NCBI RefSeq assembly: GCF_024435355.1
Contig: NZ_JAMJWG010000014.1
Location: forward strand, 62,001-126,000
Source: Streptomyces odontomachi
GTDB taxonomy: Bacteria; Actinomycetota; Actinomycetes; Streptomycetales; Streptomycetaceae
Direction of reading: 5' to 3'
Length of the DNA stretch: 64,000 nt
Both the position numbers and the translations under genes were made by a program. Of the stretch, positions 42,601 through 51,229 are shown one piece after another. The notes beneath the pieces were generated by a model. That model did not search any database. It had not been told where the DNA came from and was given only the letters and a program-made list of their open reading frames with translations. Numbering within the stretch: the first letter of the stretch is position 1; each line of letters begins with the position of its first letter.

Positions 42601-43374
42601 CAGACCGGGGTGCAGCTCGCCGACCTGGCCGAGGAACGCGCCGGCGACCGGATCACCTTCGGCGACACCCGGGTCCAGCCGCGCGCCGTGATCACCTCGG
42701 CGGAGTGGTCCGGCACCGAGGCGCACGGCCGCCGCTACTCCCCGTTCACCGTCAACGTCGAACGGCTCAAGCCCTGGCACACCCTCACCGGACGGCAGCA
42801 CTTCTACCTCGACCACGACTGGATGGCGGAGTTCGGAGAGCAGTTGCCGACCTACCGGCCGCCCCTGAACATGCTCGCCCACTTCGGCGATCCGACCCGC
42901 GCCGCCGACGGGCGCCCCCAGCTCGTGGTGCGCTACCTCACGCCGCACTCGAAGTGGTCCATCCACTCCGAGTACCAGGAGAACCCCCACATGCTCACGC
43001 TCTTCCGCGGCGGCCCGGTGATCTGGATGAGCCCGCTGGACGCGGAGCGTATCCAGGTGGGCGACGACGACTGGATCGAGGCGTACAACCGCAACGGGGT
43101 GGTGGCCTGCCGCGCCGTGGTGACCCACCGCATGCCGCAGGGCACGGTGTTCATGTACCACACCATGGACCGGCACCTGAACGTCCCCAGGACGGAGACC
43201 TCCGGGCTGCACGGCGGCGGTGACAACTCCCTGACCAGGCTGCTCATCAAGCCCACCCACCTGATCGGCGGCTACGCCCAGTTCTCGTACGCGTTCAACT
43301 ACACGGGACCCACCGGCAACCAGCGCGACGAGATCACCGTCATCCGGCGGCGCAGCCAGGAGGTGGAGTTCTGA
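39670..43374 (+). CDS. narG: Respiratory nitrate reductase alpha subunit
   Basis: The 1234-residue protein is full-length NarG. H58, C62, C66 and C101 (HGVNCTGSC, later EPRGCPRG) bind the FS0 cluster, and DQTDVPESGDWWN contains the Asp that ligates molybdenum. The bis-MGD domain continues through MGAGTNHWFHSDQIYRAFLS and ends KPTHLIGGYAQFSYAFNYTGP. It reduces nitrate to nitrite on the cytoplasmic side with NarHI. GTG 39670 has GAGGAG nine bases upstream; GTG 39661 and 39676 are alternatives. Its stop overlaps narH by one base. Confidence 0.97.
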   Translation: MTVDRAADAAERLLRRAQYFFPGEQSPDRRVLYRRGGRAAEEFSHERWRHDREIRSTHGVNCTGSCSWQVYVKDGVITWETQATDYPSVGPDSPEYEPRGCPRGASFSWYTYSPTRIRYPYVRSTLLQLWREARARHPDPVEAWAWLTADPERSAGYKRVRGKGGFVRCTWPEVTELVAAAQVHTVKRFGPDRIVGFSPIPAMSMASYAVGTRFLSMIGGTIASFYDWYADLPMASPQVFGDQTDVPESGDWWNAGYLIVWGTNLPITRTPDAHFMTEARYRGQKVVVVSPDYGDHTKFADDWLAAAPGTDGALAMAMGHVILTEFHRDRQVPRFTEYAKTYTDLPFLVRLRARAGGYLPEKFLTAADLPESAADGSDGPGDAAAFKTVLWDARTGRPVVPNGSVGFRWTDSGRGRWNLDLDGVDPLLTLHGQPGAEAVEVDLPRFDTGPCESGGVLRRGVPALRIGGHLVATVFDLVLAQYGVARAGLPGSWPTGYDDATQPYTPAWQEAITSVPARAATRVAREFARNAERTGGRSMIAMGAGTNHWFHSDQIYRAFLSLLQMCGCQGVNGGGWAHYVGQEKVRPLTGWFHLAFGLDWQRPTRHMVGTPLFWLATDQWRYEAFTADALTSPLGTGRLAGRTLPDCNALAARLGWLPSHPAFDRNPLDLCDEAERAGKEVPEHIVDELTAGRLRLAAEDPDDPANFPRVLLVWRANLFASSMKGHEYLLRHLLGTDHAVTAAETPPQLRPKDVVWRETAPVGKLDLSVAVDFRMTSTCLFSDVVLPAATWYEKHDLSSTDLHPFVHSFNPAIAPPWQTRTDFDAFHTIAAEFSRLAATHLGVRRDVIAAPLAHDTPDELAQPHGRVRDWKAGECAPVPGRTMPKLVTVERDYPAVAQKLAAVGPLLDTLGTTTKGITWHPDQEIDELRRSNGTVRGGVADGRPSLARDDQFCEAILALSGTTNGRLAVASLRALEQQTGVQLADLAEERAGDRITFGDTRVQPRAVITSAEWSGTEAHGRRYSPFTVNVERLKPWHTLTGRQHFYLDHDWMAEFGEQLPTYRPPLNMLAHFGDPTRAADGRPQLVVRYLTPHSKWSIHSEYQENPHMLTLFRGGPVIWMSPLDAERIQVGDDDWIEAYNRNGVVACRAVVTHRMPQGTVFMYHTMDRHLNVPRTETSGLHGGGDNSLTRLLIKPTHLIGGYAQFSYAFNYTGPTGNQRDEITVIRRRSQEVEF

Positions 43375-45053
43375 TGCCCCGCGACCGCCCCGCCATCGGG
43401 CGGGTGATGGCGCAGGTCGCCATGGTGATGAACCTCGACAAGTGCATCGGCTGCCACACCTGCTCGGTGACCTGCAAGCAGACCTGGACCAACCGTCCGG
43501 GGGCCGAGTACATGTGGTTCAACAACGTCGAGACCAAGCCAGGCACCGGCTACCCGCGCCGCTACGAGGACCAGGACCGCTTCAAGGGCGGCTGGACGCT
43601 GGACCGCCGCGGCCGGTTGCGGCTGCGCGCCGGTGGCCGGCTGCGCAAGCTGCTCACCCTCTTCTACAACCCCGAGCTGCCCGCACTCGACGACTTCTAC
43701 GAGCCCTGGACGTACGACTACGACCGGCTCACCACCGCCCCGCTGTCCGACTCCTTCCCCAGCGCTCGCCCCAAGTCCCAGCTCACCGGCCGTGACATGA
43801 CGCCCTCGGCCGGCCCGAACTGGGACGACGACCTCGCCGGGTCGGCCGGGTACGCCGCCCGTGACCCGAACTTCCAGGGCATGTCCGAGCAGGTGCGGAT
43901 GGAGTTCGAGCGGGCGTTCATGTTCTACCTGCCGCGGATCTGCGAGCACTGCCTCAACCCGTCCTGCGTCGCGTCCTGCCCGTCCGGGGCGATGTACAAG
44001 CGGGCGGAGGACGGCATCGTGCTGGTCGACCAGGACCGCTGCCGCGGCTGGCGGTTCTGCGTCTCCGGCTGCCCGTACAAGAAGGTGTACTTCAACCACC
44101 GCACCGGCAAGGCGGAGAAGTGCACGTTCTGCTATCCACGCATCGAGGCCGGGCAGCCCACCATCTGCTCCGAGACCTGTGTCGGCCGGCTGCGCCACCT
44201 CGGCGTGCTGCTCTACGACGCCGACGCCGTGCAGGCGGCCGCCTCCGTCCCCGACGACAAGGACCTCTACGAGGCACAGCTGTCGGTCTTCCTCGACCCC
44301 GAGGACCCCGAGGTGCGGGCGGCGGCCGAGCGTGCCGGCATCGCGCACGACTGGATCCAGGCCGCCCGGCGCTCCCCGGTCCACGCCCTGATCGCACGGC
44401 ACCGGGTCGCCCTGCCCCTGCACCCGGAGTACCGCACCCTGCCGATGGTCTGGTACGTGCCCCCGCTCTCCCCGGTCACCGACGCCGTGCACGCCACCGG
44501 CTACCACGACGACGACCCCGACCGGGTCTTCGCGGCGATCGACGCGCTCCGCATCCCCATGGAGTACCTGGCGAACCTGTTCACCGCCGGGGACACCGCC
44601 GTGGTCGAGGGCGTGCTGCGCAAGTTGACCGCGATGCGCGGGCACATGCGCCGCCGCCAGCTCGGCGACGGAGTCGACCAGGAACTGCTCGACTCGGTCG
44701 GCATGACGGCCGACCAGATCGAGGACCTCTACCGGCTGCTGGCCATCGCCAAGTACGACGACCGCTATGTCGTGCCGCGGGTCCATGCCGAGGACGCCGG
44801 CGCCCTGCTGCCCCAGCACTGCGCGGTGGGCGATCCCGGCGGTGTCCTTGGCCACGGGGTGGGTCACGGGGCCCGGCAGCACGGCGACCGGCCGGCCGGG
44901 GCGCCGCCCGCCGTGCCGGGGGCGGCCGGGCCGTCCGCTTCCGGTGACGGCAGCACCTTCCGCGACAGCGACGGCCGGACGCGCTTCAACCTGCTGGGCT
45001 GGAACGGCAAGGGTGACGCGCCGGGGCTGTTCGGCGACGGGAGCGGTTCATGA
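43374..45053 (+). CDS. narH: Respiratory nitrate reductase beta subunit
   Basis: The 559-residue protein carries the four NarH Cys groups: CIGCHTCSVTC, CEHCLNPSCVASCP, CRGWRFCVSGCPYKK (with the Trp marking the 3Fe-4S cluster) and CTFCYPRIEAGQPTICSETC. These form the iron-sulfur wire between NarI hemes and NarG. A low-complexity C-terminal tail of about 70 residues is longer than in E. coli NarH. The ATG shares a base with the narG stop; its own stop overlaps narJ as ATGA. Confidence 0.97.
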   Translation: MPRDRPAIGRVMAQVAMVMNLDKCIGCHTCSVTCKQTWTNRPGAEYMWFNNVETKPGTGYPRRYEDQDRFKGGWTLDRRGRLRLRAGGRLRKLLTLFYNPELPALDDFYEPWTYDYDRLTTAPLSDSFPSARPKSQLTGRDMTPSAGPNWDDDLAGSAGYAARDPNFQGMSEQVRMEFERAFMFYLPRICEHCLNPSCVASCPSGAMYKRAEDGIVLVDQDRCRGWRFCVSGCPYKKVYFNHRTGKAEKCTFCYPRIEAGQPTICSETCVGRLRHLGVLLYDADAVQAAASVPDDKDLYEAQLSVFLDPEDPEVRAAAERAGIAHDWIQAARRSPVHALIARHRVALPLHPEYRTLPMVWYVPPLSPVTDAVHATGYHDDDPDRVFAAIDALRIPMEYLANLFTAGDTAVVEGVLRKLTAMRGHMRRRQLGDGVDQELLDSVGMTADQIEDLYRLLAIAKYDDRYVVPRVHAEDAGALLPQHCAVGDPGGVLGHGVGHGARQHGDRPAGAPPAVPGAAGPSASGDGSTFRDSDGRTRFNLLGWNGKGDAPGLFGDGSGS

Positions 45054-45787
45054 CCCGTCGCCGTGTCGCCCCCGACACCCCGTTGGTGCACCGCATCGCC
45101 TCGATCCTGCTGCGCTACCCGGACGCGGCGACGCTCGCCTCGCTGGCCGACGTGACCGCCGCGCTCCCGGCGATCCACGACCGGGCCGACCGGGAGCGGC
45201 TCGCTGCCGTCGCCGGCCGGTTGCGCGGGCTGCCGCCGACCGGTGCGGAGCAGGCCTACGTCGTGACGTTCGACCACACCCGGCGCCGCAGCCTGCACCT
45301 GACGTACTACCGGCACGGTGACACCCGCGCCCGTGGCATGGCGCTGCTCGCCCTCAAACACGCCTACCGGCAGGCCGGCCACCGGCCGCCGGACGGCGAG
45401 CTGCCCGACTTCCTGCCGCTGATCCTGGAGTTCGCCGCCGTCGCACCCGAAGACGGCCACCGGATCCTCCTGGAGCACCGGGCCGGCCTGGAACTCCTCC
45501 GCCAGGCCCTGCGCACGGCGGCCACCCCACCCGCGGCCGTCCCCCATGCCGCCGGTCGTCCTCCGCCCGACCAGCCCCCGCCCGACCCGTCCGCGGCCGA
45601 TGCGTACGCGGCGGTCCTGGACGTGGTCTGCGGGCGGTTGCCGGTGCCGGGTGCGCGGCAGCGCGCCCTGCTGCGCCGGTTGGCGGCGGACGGGCCGCCC
45701 CGGGAGGAGGTGGGACTGGAGCCGTTCGCCCCACCCGCGTACCTGACGACCCCCGCACACCACCGTTCGACGGAGGAACGCCGATGA
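45050..45787 (+). CDS. narJ: Nitrate reductase molybdenum-cofactor assembly chaperone
   Basis: The 245-residue helical protein has the TorD/NarJ pattern: HRIASILLRYPDAATLASLADV, then AEQAYVVTFDHTRRRSLHLTYYRHGDTRARG (the conserved YVxxFD...LhL region) and GELPDFLPLILEFAA. It is needed to insert the molybdenum cofactor into NarG but is not part of the mature enzyme. Four-base overlaps at both ends tie it to narH and narI. Confidence 0.94.
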   Translation: MTRRRVAPDTPLVHRIASILLRYPDAATLASLADVTAALPAIHDRADRERLAAVAGRLRGLPPTGAEQAYVVTFDHTRRRSLHLTYYRHGDTRARGMALLALKHAYRQAGHRPPDGELPDFLPLILEFAAVAPEDGHRILLEHRAGLELLRQALRTAATPPAAVPHAAGRPPPDQPPPDPSAADAYAAVLDVVCGRLPVPGARQRALLRRLAADGPPREEVGLEPFAPPAYLTTPAHHRSTEERR

Positions 45788-46527
45788 GCTCCTGGAACCT
45801 GTGGTGGTGGGTGATCCTGCCGTACACCGCCCTGGCCACGTTCGTCATCGGCCATGTCTGGCGCTGGCGGTACGACCAGTTCGGCTGGACCAGCCGGTCC
45901 ACCCAGCTCCAGGAGAGCAGGATGCTCAAGTGGGGCGGACCGTTGTTCCACTACGGCACGTTCGGCGCCATCGCGGGACATGCGCTGGGCATCCTCGTCC
46001 CCGAGTCGTTCACCCGATGGCTCGGCATCCCGGAGGAGGCCTACCGCTGGTTCTCGTCCGTCGCCGGCGCCATCGCCGCCCTGGGCGTCCTCATCGGTGT
46101 GGCCGTGCTCGCCCTGCGCCGCACGGCCGTGCCCCGGGTACGGGCCACCACCAGCGCGGTCGACTGGCTCGCGCTGGTCCTCCTCGCCGTCGTGATCGTG
46201 CTGGGCGTCATCCCCACGGTGGGGATCAACCTCTTCGGCGCCGGCTACGACTACCGGAGCAGCGTCGCCCTGTGGTTCCGCGGCCTGTTCGCCGGCAGCC
46301 CGGACGTGACCGCCATCGACCACGCGCCGCTGATCTACCAGATCCACGCCACCGCCGCCTGGGCCATCCTCGCCGTCTGGCCCTTCAGCCGGCTCGTGCA
46401 CGCCTGGAGCTTTCCGCTGTGGTACCTGTGGCGGCCCTTCATCGTCTACCGCAGCCGGGTCCCGGCACCCCCCACGGAGCCGGGCACCAGCGACCGCCGC
46501 TGGCGCAGCATCGGCGTCCGGTACTGA
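45784..46527 (+). CDS. narI: Respiratory nitrate reductase gamma subunit (cytochrome b)
   Basis: The 247-residue protein has five membrane helices and the NarI pattern: VIGHVWRWRYDQFGWTSRSTQ, WGGPLFHYGTFGAIAGHALGI and QIHATAAWAILAVWPFSRLVHAWS. The histidines in these segments bind the two b hemes that take electrons from menaquinol. It anchors NarGH at the membrane. It is the last gene of the overlapping operon; the next gene starts 155 bp later. Confidence 0.96.
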   Translation: MSSWNLWWWVILPYTALATFVIGHVWRWRYDQFGWTSRSTQLQESRMLKWGGPLFHYGTFGAIAGHALGILVPESFTRWLGIPEEAYRWFSSVAGAIAALGVLIGVAVLALRRTAVPRVRATTSAVDWLALVLLAVVIVLGVIPTVGINLFGAGYDYRSSVALWFRGLFAGSPDVTAIDHAPLIYQIHATAAWAILAVWPFSRLVHAWSFPLWYLWRPFIVYRSRVPAPPTEPGTSDRRWRSIGVRY

Positions 46528-46682
46528 ACGGCCCAGGTCGAACGCGGTGGCGTCGGTGTCGGCGCCGGGTTCCTGGGTACGCCGCCAAGGGTGCGGAGGG
46601 AACCATTCCGTGCCGCGGCCCCGGTGCACCCACGCCGGGCCCGCGCCACCCGAGCGCAGCCGTGCGTGGGGAGGCGACCACG

Positions 46683-47468
46683 ATGACTCTGGCACTGGGC
46701 AGCGGGCCCCTGGGCCCCGGCGGCGGAACGTTCAGTTTCGGCCGGCCTCCCGACGACGTCTGGTACCTGGAGGACTGGCCCCGGCGGATGCGGGCCGTCC
46801 TCGGCGGGGAGACGGTGCTCGACAGCCGACGCGGCAAGGCGCTCTACCACCGGGGCGGCCTGCAACAGCAGTGGTTCCCGATCGCCGACCTGCGGACCGA
46901 TCTGCTCGTCCCCGCGGACGGCGGGCGGCCTCCGGACGGCATCCGGCGGTGGAGCGTGGTCGTCGGTGACCGGGCGGCGCCGGAGGCCGTCTCGGGCCCG
47001 CCCACCGGGCAGCCCGGTGCACCGCCCCTGGACGATCACGTGACCGTCGAGTTCGGCGCGATGGACCGCTGGTTCGAGGAGGACGACCCGCTCTACGGCC
47101 ATGCGCGCGACCCCTACCACCGGGTGGACGTGCGCGCCGGGTCACGCCATGTGGTGGTGCGGCACGACGGCACGGTGGTGGCCGAGACCCGCCGGCCGAA
47201 GCTGCTGTTCGAGACATCGCTGCCGGTGCGCCACTACCTGCCGTTCGCCGATGTGCGCATCGAGTTGCTGGAGAAGAGCGACACGGTCAGCGAGTGCCCG
47301 TACAAGGGCGACGCGCAGCACTGGCACCTGGTCGTCGCCGGCAGCCGGGTGCCGGACGCCGCATGGAGCCTGCCGCACCCGCTGGCGGAGGGCCTGCCCG
47401 CAGCGGAACACGTCTGCTTCTACGACGACAAGGTCGAGGTGCTGGTCGACGGCGAACGCATCGGGTGA
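46683..47468 (+). CDS. Double DUF427 domain protein
   Basis: The 261-residue protein has two copies of the DUF427 beta domain. Copy 1 (about residues 15-100) contains VWYLEDWPRRMRAVLGGE and LQQQWFPIADL. Copy 2 (about 135-255) has HVVVRHDGTVVAETRRPKLL, RHYLPFADVRIELLE and SECPYKGDAQHW. DUF427 function is unknown. GGGGAGG precedes ATG 46683 by eight bases. It could be read through from the nar operon, but the 155-bp gap makes its own promoter likely. Confidence 0.88.
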   Translation: MTLALGSGPLGPGGGTFSFGRPPDDVWYLEDWPRRMRAVLGGETVLDSRRGKALYHRGGLQQQWFPIADLRTDLLVPADGGRPPDGIRRWSVVVGDRAAPEAVSGPPTGQPGAPPLDDHVTVEFGAMDRWFEEDDPLYGHARDPYHRVDVRAGSRHVVVRHDGTVVAETRRPKLLFETSLPVRHYLPFADVRIELLEKSDTVSECPYKGDAQHWHLVVAGSRVPDAAWSLPHPLAEGLPAAEHVCFYDDKVEVLVDGERIG

Positions 47469-47737
47469 GCCTGCGGCCCACCCCGCCTGACCGCCCCTGC
47501 CGCTGCTCCCGCGCAGTCCCGCAACCGCCCCTCCTGCCAGCGCGCTCCGTGCCGCACAACCGGCGCGCAACCACCGCGCTACGTGTCTGCGGTACCCATG
47601 GGCCGTTGTGATCGTCAGGAAGTCTCCGAGCCGATCACGGAACGAGGCGCCCCGGGCGGGCTCGATCGACCCCGGTGGGCCCGCCCGGCGGCGTCGTCTC
47701 CGGACGGAGCGGGGCCACACGGGAAATGGGGCCTTCG

Positions 47738-49342
47738 ATGCACAGACCTGTCTGGCAGCGGGTGCTGGTCGCGCTCGCCGCACTCGCCGTCGCGTTAGGC
47801 ACCGGGCTCGCGCCGGCCTGGGCCGCCGACGCGCCGGCCTGGCCGGCGGTCAGCAACGGCCAGCAGAACGTCAGCGTCCTCACGGCACAGCACCTGCTGC
47901 GGCAGACCGGTGAGACGATCACCGCGGACGGCATCTTCGGCTCGAACACGCTGGCCGCGGTGAAGCGCTTCCAGACCGCGCACGGGCTGACCGCGGACGG
48001 TGTCGTCGACGCGGACACCTGGCCCGAGCTGGTCGTCCCGGTGGACTCCGGTGCCACGGGCGAAGCCGTCCAGGCCCTCCAGGTGCAACTCAACCGCTAC
48101 GGCTACGGCCTCTCCGTGGACGGCGACTTCGGCACGCTGACCGCCAAGGCCGTCACCGCCTTCAAGGCCTTCTACGACCTGGGCAGCGGCACGTCCGTCG
48201 ACACCACCACCTGGCAGTGGCTGGTCGGCAGCACGCCGGCGGGCGAGCAGGTGGCGCCGGGCGTGACCTACAAATCGATGCAGGTCTCCACCTCGCACGG
48301 GCTCGCCGTCGGCTACGTCCTCACCGTCGACCTGACGAGGGCGGGCGTGCACGTCGGGCTGATCTCGCCGGGCAAGGTCGCCCAGACCGCCACCATCACC
48401 ACGCAGGCCAACCGGGTCGGCGCGGTCGGCGGCGTCAACGGCGACTTCTTCAACATCGGCGAGACCGGCGCCGCCACCGGCCCGGAGATCGGGGACGGGC
48501 ACGAGCTAAAGGCGGCCGTACCGGGCAAGCAGCGCTACGGCCCGACCCGGCCAGCCGGTACGGACAACCACCACGTCTTCGGGATCACCAACTCCGGCGC
48601 GCCCACCATCACGACGCTGGACCTCGACGGCACGGCGACCACGCCGGACGGCTCCTTCGACCTGACCGGCCTGAACCAGTACGCCATCCCCGTCGACGGA
48701 GTGGGCGTCTTCAACGCCGACTGGGGCGCCACCTCCCGCAAGCGCGCCACCTGCGGCACCGAGTCCGACCGCGATGCCGCGTGCAGCACCCAGACGAAGG
48801 AGGTCGAGATCGCAGACGGCAAGGTCACCCGGGTCGCCACCGCTCCGGGCTCCGGGCAGATCGCGGCCGGCGCCACCGTCCTACTCGCCCGTGACGCGGG
48901 CGTCTCCCAGCTGAGCGGGCTCGCCGTGGGCGACCCGGTGACCGTCGACTACCACCTGGTGAGCGGCGACGGCAGCACCTTGCAGACCGCGATCGGCGGA
49001 CTGGTGCTCGCCATGGACGGCCAGCGGCTGAGCCTCGACGACAGCACGTCCACCCTGGCCCCCCGCACCGCGGTGGGTTCCAACGCCGACGGCAGCAAGC
49101 TGTACATGGTGGCCGTGGACGGGCGCAACGGCTCCAGCGTCGGCGCCACCCTGAAGACGATGGCCGACATCATGGCCGGTCTGGGCGCCACCCAGGACGT
49201 GATCAACTTCGACGGTGGTGGATCGACGACCCTGGTGGCCCGCAAGCCCGGCGCCACCACCACCAGCGTCCGCAACAGCCCCTCCGACGGCTCCCAGCGC
49301 TCGGTGGCCAACGGGCTCGGGGTGTTCAGCACGGCCGGATAG
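47738..49342 (+). CDS. Secreted phosphodiester glycosidase (NAGPA family) with two peptidoglycan-binding domains
   Basis: The 534-residue protein has a Sec signal (VLVALAALAVALGTGLAPAWA). Two PG_binding_1 repeats follow, at about 40-100 (LTAQHLLRQTGETITADGIF) and 108-170 (VQALQVQLNRYGYGLSVDGDF). A C-terminal NAGPA domain from about residue 185 has GAVGGVNGDFFNIG, ATLKTMADIMAGLG and INFDGGGSTTLVAR. Such enzymes remove N-acetylglucosamine from phosphodiesters or trim wall-linked sugars; here the target is probably cell-wall glycopolymer. ATG 47738 starts the signal; ATG 47726 is also possible. No strong ribosome site is visible. Confidence 0.9.
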   Translation: MHRPVWQRVLVALAALAVALGTGLAPAWAADAPAWPAVSNGQQNVSVLTAQHLLRQTGETITADGIFGSNTLAAVKRFQTAHGLTADGVVDADTWPELVVPVDSGATGEAVQALQVQLNRYGYGLSVDGDFGTLTAKAVTAFKAFYDLGSGTSVDTTTWQWLVGSTPAGEQVAPGVTYKSMQVSTSHGLAVGYVLTVDLTRAGVHVGLISPGKVAQTATITTQANRVGAVGGVNGDFFNIGETGAATGPEIGDGHELKAAVPGKQRYGPTRPAGTDNHHVFGITNSGAPTITTLDLDGTATTPDGSFDLTGLNQYAIPVDGVGVFNADWGATSRKRATCGTESDRDAACSTQTKEVEIADGKVTRVATAPGSGQIAAGATVLLARDAGVSQLSGLAVGDPVTVDYHLVSGDGSTLQTAIGGLVLAMDGQRLSLDDSTSTLAPRTAVGSNADGSKLYMVAVDGRNGSSVGATLKTMADIMAGLGATQDVINFDGGGSTTLVARKPGATTTSVRNSPSDGSQRSVANGLGVFSTAG

Positions 49343-49367
49343 CCGGCCGGACGGCCGGCCCACCACG

Positions 49368-49401
49368 CGGATCGGCCGCGGCACCCGCCGCGGCCGATCC
49401 G
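49368..49401. terminator. Bidirectional terminator hairpin
   Basis: CGGATCGGCCGCGG (49368-49381) pairs with CCGCGGCCGATCCG (49388-49401) between the convergent NAGPA and FAD/NAD genes. Confidence 0.75.
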
Positions 49402-49438
49402 GCGTGGAAGCCGCACTCGCACGGCACCCGACGGCCCG

Positions 49439-50977
49439 TCATGACCAGCTCGTGAACTCCTGGTCCAGGGCGATGGCGGCGGCCACGATGTCGGCGCCCT
49501 CGTTCACGGCGGGCAGGCTGCTCGCGTAGTAGATGGACCCCGACGTCAGCTCACCCATCGCGTACAGCCCCCTGGTCCGGCCCGCGGCCGTGCCCGGACC
49601 GGTCGGGTCGTGCAGCTGGTTGGTGCGTCGACTGACACGCAGCCCGCCGTAGTAGTCCCAGCTCGCGTAGCCGTCCCTGGTCAGTGCGGACATGAGCTTT
49701 CCCGGCGCGCCCTTCGACTCCGCGGGGCTCGTCTTGGTGGCGTCGATCACCGTGTCACCGGGCGGGACCTCGGTCTGCGCCGTGACATGGAAGCGGGAGC
49801 CCTCCAGACGGACCCCCGTCACTCCGGGAACGATGCTGAGCTGTCCACTCTCCATGGCCGACAGCAGGGTCCGTGCCGTGGTCGAGGGCATGGGGCACTG
49901 CAAGCTCTTCAGGTGCGTCCGGTAGTCGGTGCGGATCTTCTCCTGCTCCTGGGGGACGAGCAGGGAACGGATCACTTCCTTGAGTTCGTTGGGCACGTTC
50001 TGGAAGAGCGACCGGACCGGGTTGGCGTCGGGGTTGCGCAGCTGGTGGCGGAGGTGGTCCATGGGGGACGACTCGGGGAGCAGCCAGGACAGTTCAGCGT
50101 CCGCGTCGAAGCCCGCCGCGGTGAGTTCGCCCTTGAACAGGTTCCACAGGTCCGCCAGGTAGAGGCCCTTGGAGCCCCGGGCGTACTCCCTGATCCGTGG
50201 CGCGGTGAGGTACTGCATCTCGTACAGCGCGATGCCGGAGCTGATCTGCGGCAGGATGCCGTGCCGTGACGTCATCGTGAGGGGGCCCTGATGCCCCAGG
50301 TACAGCAGTCCCAGCGCGACGTCGATGGCGGTGAGGCCGGTGCCGAGGATCACCACGTGGTCCTTCGGATCCACCTGCGGCAGCACGGTCTTCAGGGGGT
50401 AGGGGCTTTCGAGGAACCCCGGTGCGTCCACCAGGTCGAACGGGTCGGCGGGGCTGCCCGGGCCGATGGCCAGGACGGCGTGGGTGTGCTCCCGGGCCGA
50501 TTCGGAGGTGTGCAGCACGTATCCGCCGTCGGCACCGTCCGACACGGACAGCACGGTCTCGTGGTGGATACGGACCTGCCAGCCCTGGTCGGCGGCCGAC
50601 TTCAGGCAGCGGTCGAACTGCTCGTCCAGGTAGCTGCCGAACACCTGGCGGGTGGCGAACGAGGTGGCCGGCGAGTCGCCGCCGGCGCCCGGGGAGTGCT
50701 CGGGGCGCGTGTTCAACCACCGCAGGAAGTGCGTGCAGTCGCGGTCCCGGATGGTCATGCGCTGGTTGGGCAGGTTGACGATCGCCGAATCCAGGTCCGG
50801 GGCGAAGGCGAGACCGTGGGCGAGCCGGGACGGGTCGGGTTCGTAGATCGACAGCTCACGACGCTGGTGCTGCCGGGCATCGGCAAAGGTTTCGAGCAGA
50901 CTGTCCAGCAGGCTGACGGCGCCCACGCCGCCCCCGATGACCGCGATGCGGATGTCTCGTCTGTCTCGCAACGTCAT
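49439..50977 (-). CDS. FAD/NAD(P)-binding protein (YdhS-like, NAD_binding_9)
   Basis: The 512-residue protein starts with RIAVIGGGVGAVSLLDSLLE, a dinucleotide-binding fold, then the family blocks LSIYEPDPSRLAHGLAFAP, NLPNQRMTIRDRDCTHFLRWLN and HVVILGTGLTAIDVALGLLYLG. These match a bacterial group related to YdhS and to N-hydroxylating flavoproteins. The reaction is unknown. ATG 50977 follows AGGGGGA; upstream in-frame sequence lacks family features. A strong hairpin separates it from the MFS gene, so despite facing the same way the two are probably distinct units. Confidence 0.85.
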   Translation of the reverse strand: MTLRDRRDIRIAVIGGGVGAVSLLDSLLETFADARQHQRRELSIYEPDPSRLAHGLAFAPDLDSAIVNLPNQRMTIRDRDCTHFLRWLNTRPEHSPGAGGDSPATSFATRQVFGSYLDEQFDRCLKSAADQGWQVRIHHETVLSVSDGADGGYVLHTSESAREHTHAVLAIGPGSPADPFDLVDAPGFLESPYPLKTVLPQVDPKDHVVILGTGLTAIDVALGLLYLGHQGPLTMTSRHGILPQISSGIALYEMQYLTAPRIREYARGSKGLYLADLWNLFKGELTAAGFDADAELSWLLPESSPMDHLRHQLRNPDANPVRSLFQNVPNELKEVIRSLLVPQEQEKIRTDYRTHLKSLQCPMPSTTARTLLSAMESGQLSIVPGVTGVRLEGSRFHVTAQTEVPPGDTVIDATKTSPAESKGAPGKLMSALTRDGYASWDYYGGLRVSRRTNQLHDPTGPGTAAGRTRGLYAMGELTSGSIYYASSLPAVNEGADIVAAAIALDQEFTSWS

Positions 50978-51135
50978 TCCCCCTGTGCGCAGGTACGTAC
51001 GCTGACCACGCCACCTCGGCGTGCGCGGTCGCCGCGATCCGCCGCTGGTGGCGGGCCCGGGCGAGAGGGACGGTACGCGAGCCGGCCGGCTGTTGACCAC
51101 TGGCGGGAACTGGGGAGGAACGGCGCCACGAAAGA

Positions 51136-51165
51136 GCGGGCTGTGACCGTTGGGTCACAGCCCGC
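51136..51165 (-). terminator. Hairpin terminator after MFS gene
   Basis: GCGGGCTGTGACC pairs perfectly over 13 bases with GGTCACAGCCCGC around a GTTG loop, about 65 bases past the MFS stop on the minus strand. Confidence 0.8.
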
Positions 51166-51229
51166 TTCGTCCGGGTACGTAAGCAATCGTCCGAGAGGGT
51201 GACGGAGCCGTCCCGGGGGAGCGCCGGGC

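Noticed and set aside
39868..43260. 1130-codon open frame on the strand opposite narG
   Set aside because: It lies antisense to a full-length, motif-complete narG. Long antisense frames are expected in DNA with this third-position GC bias, and the translation is a Gly/Val/His-rich sequence with no family features.
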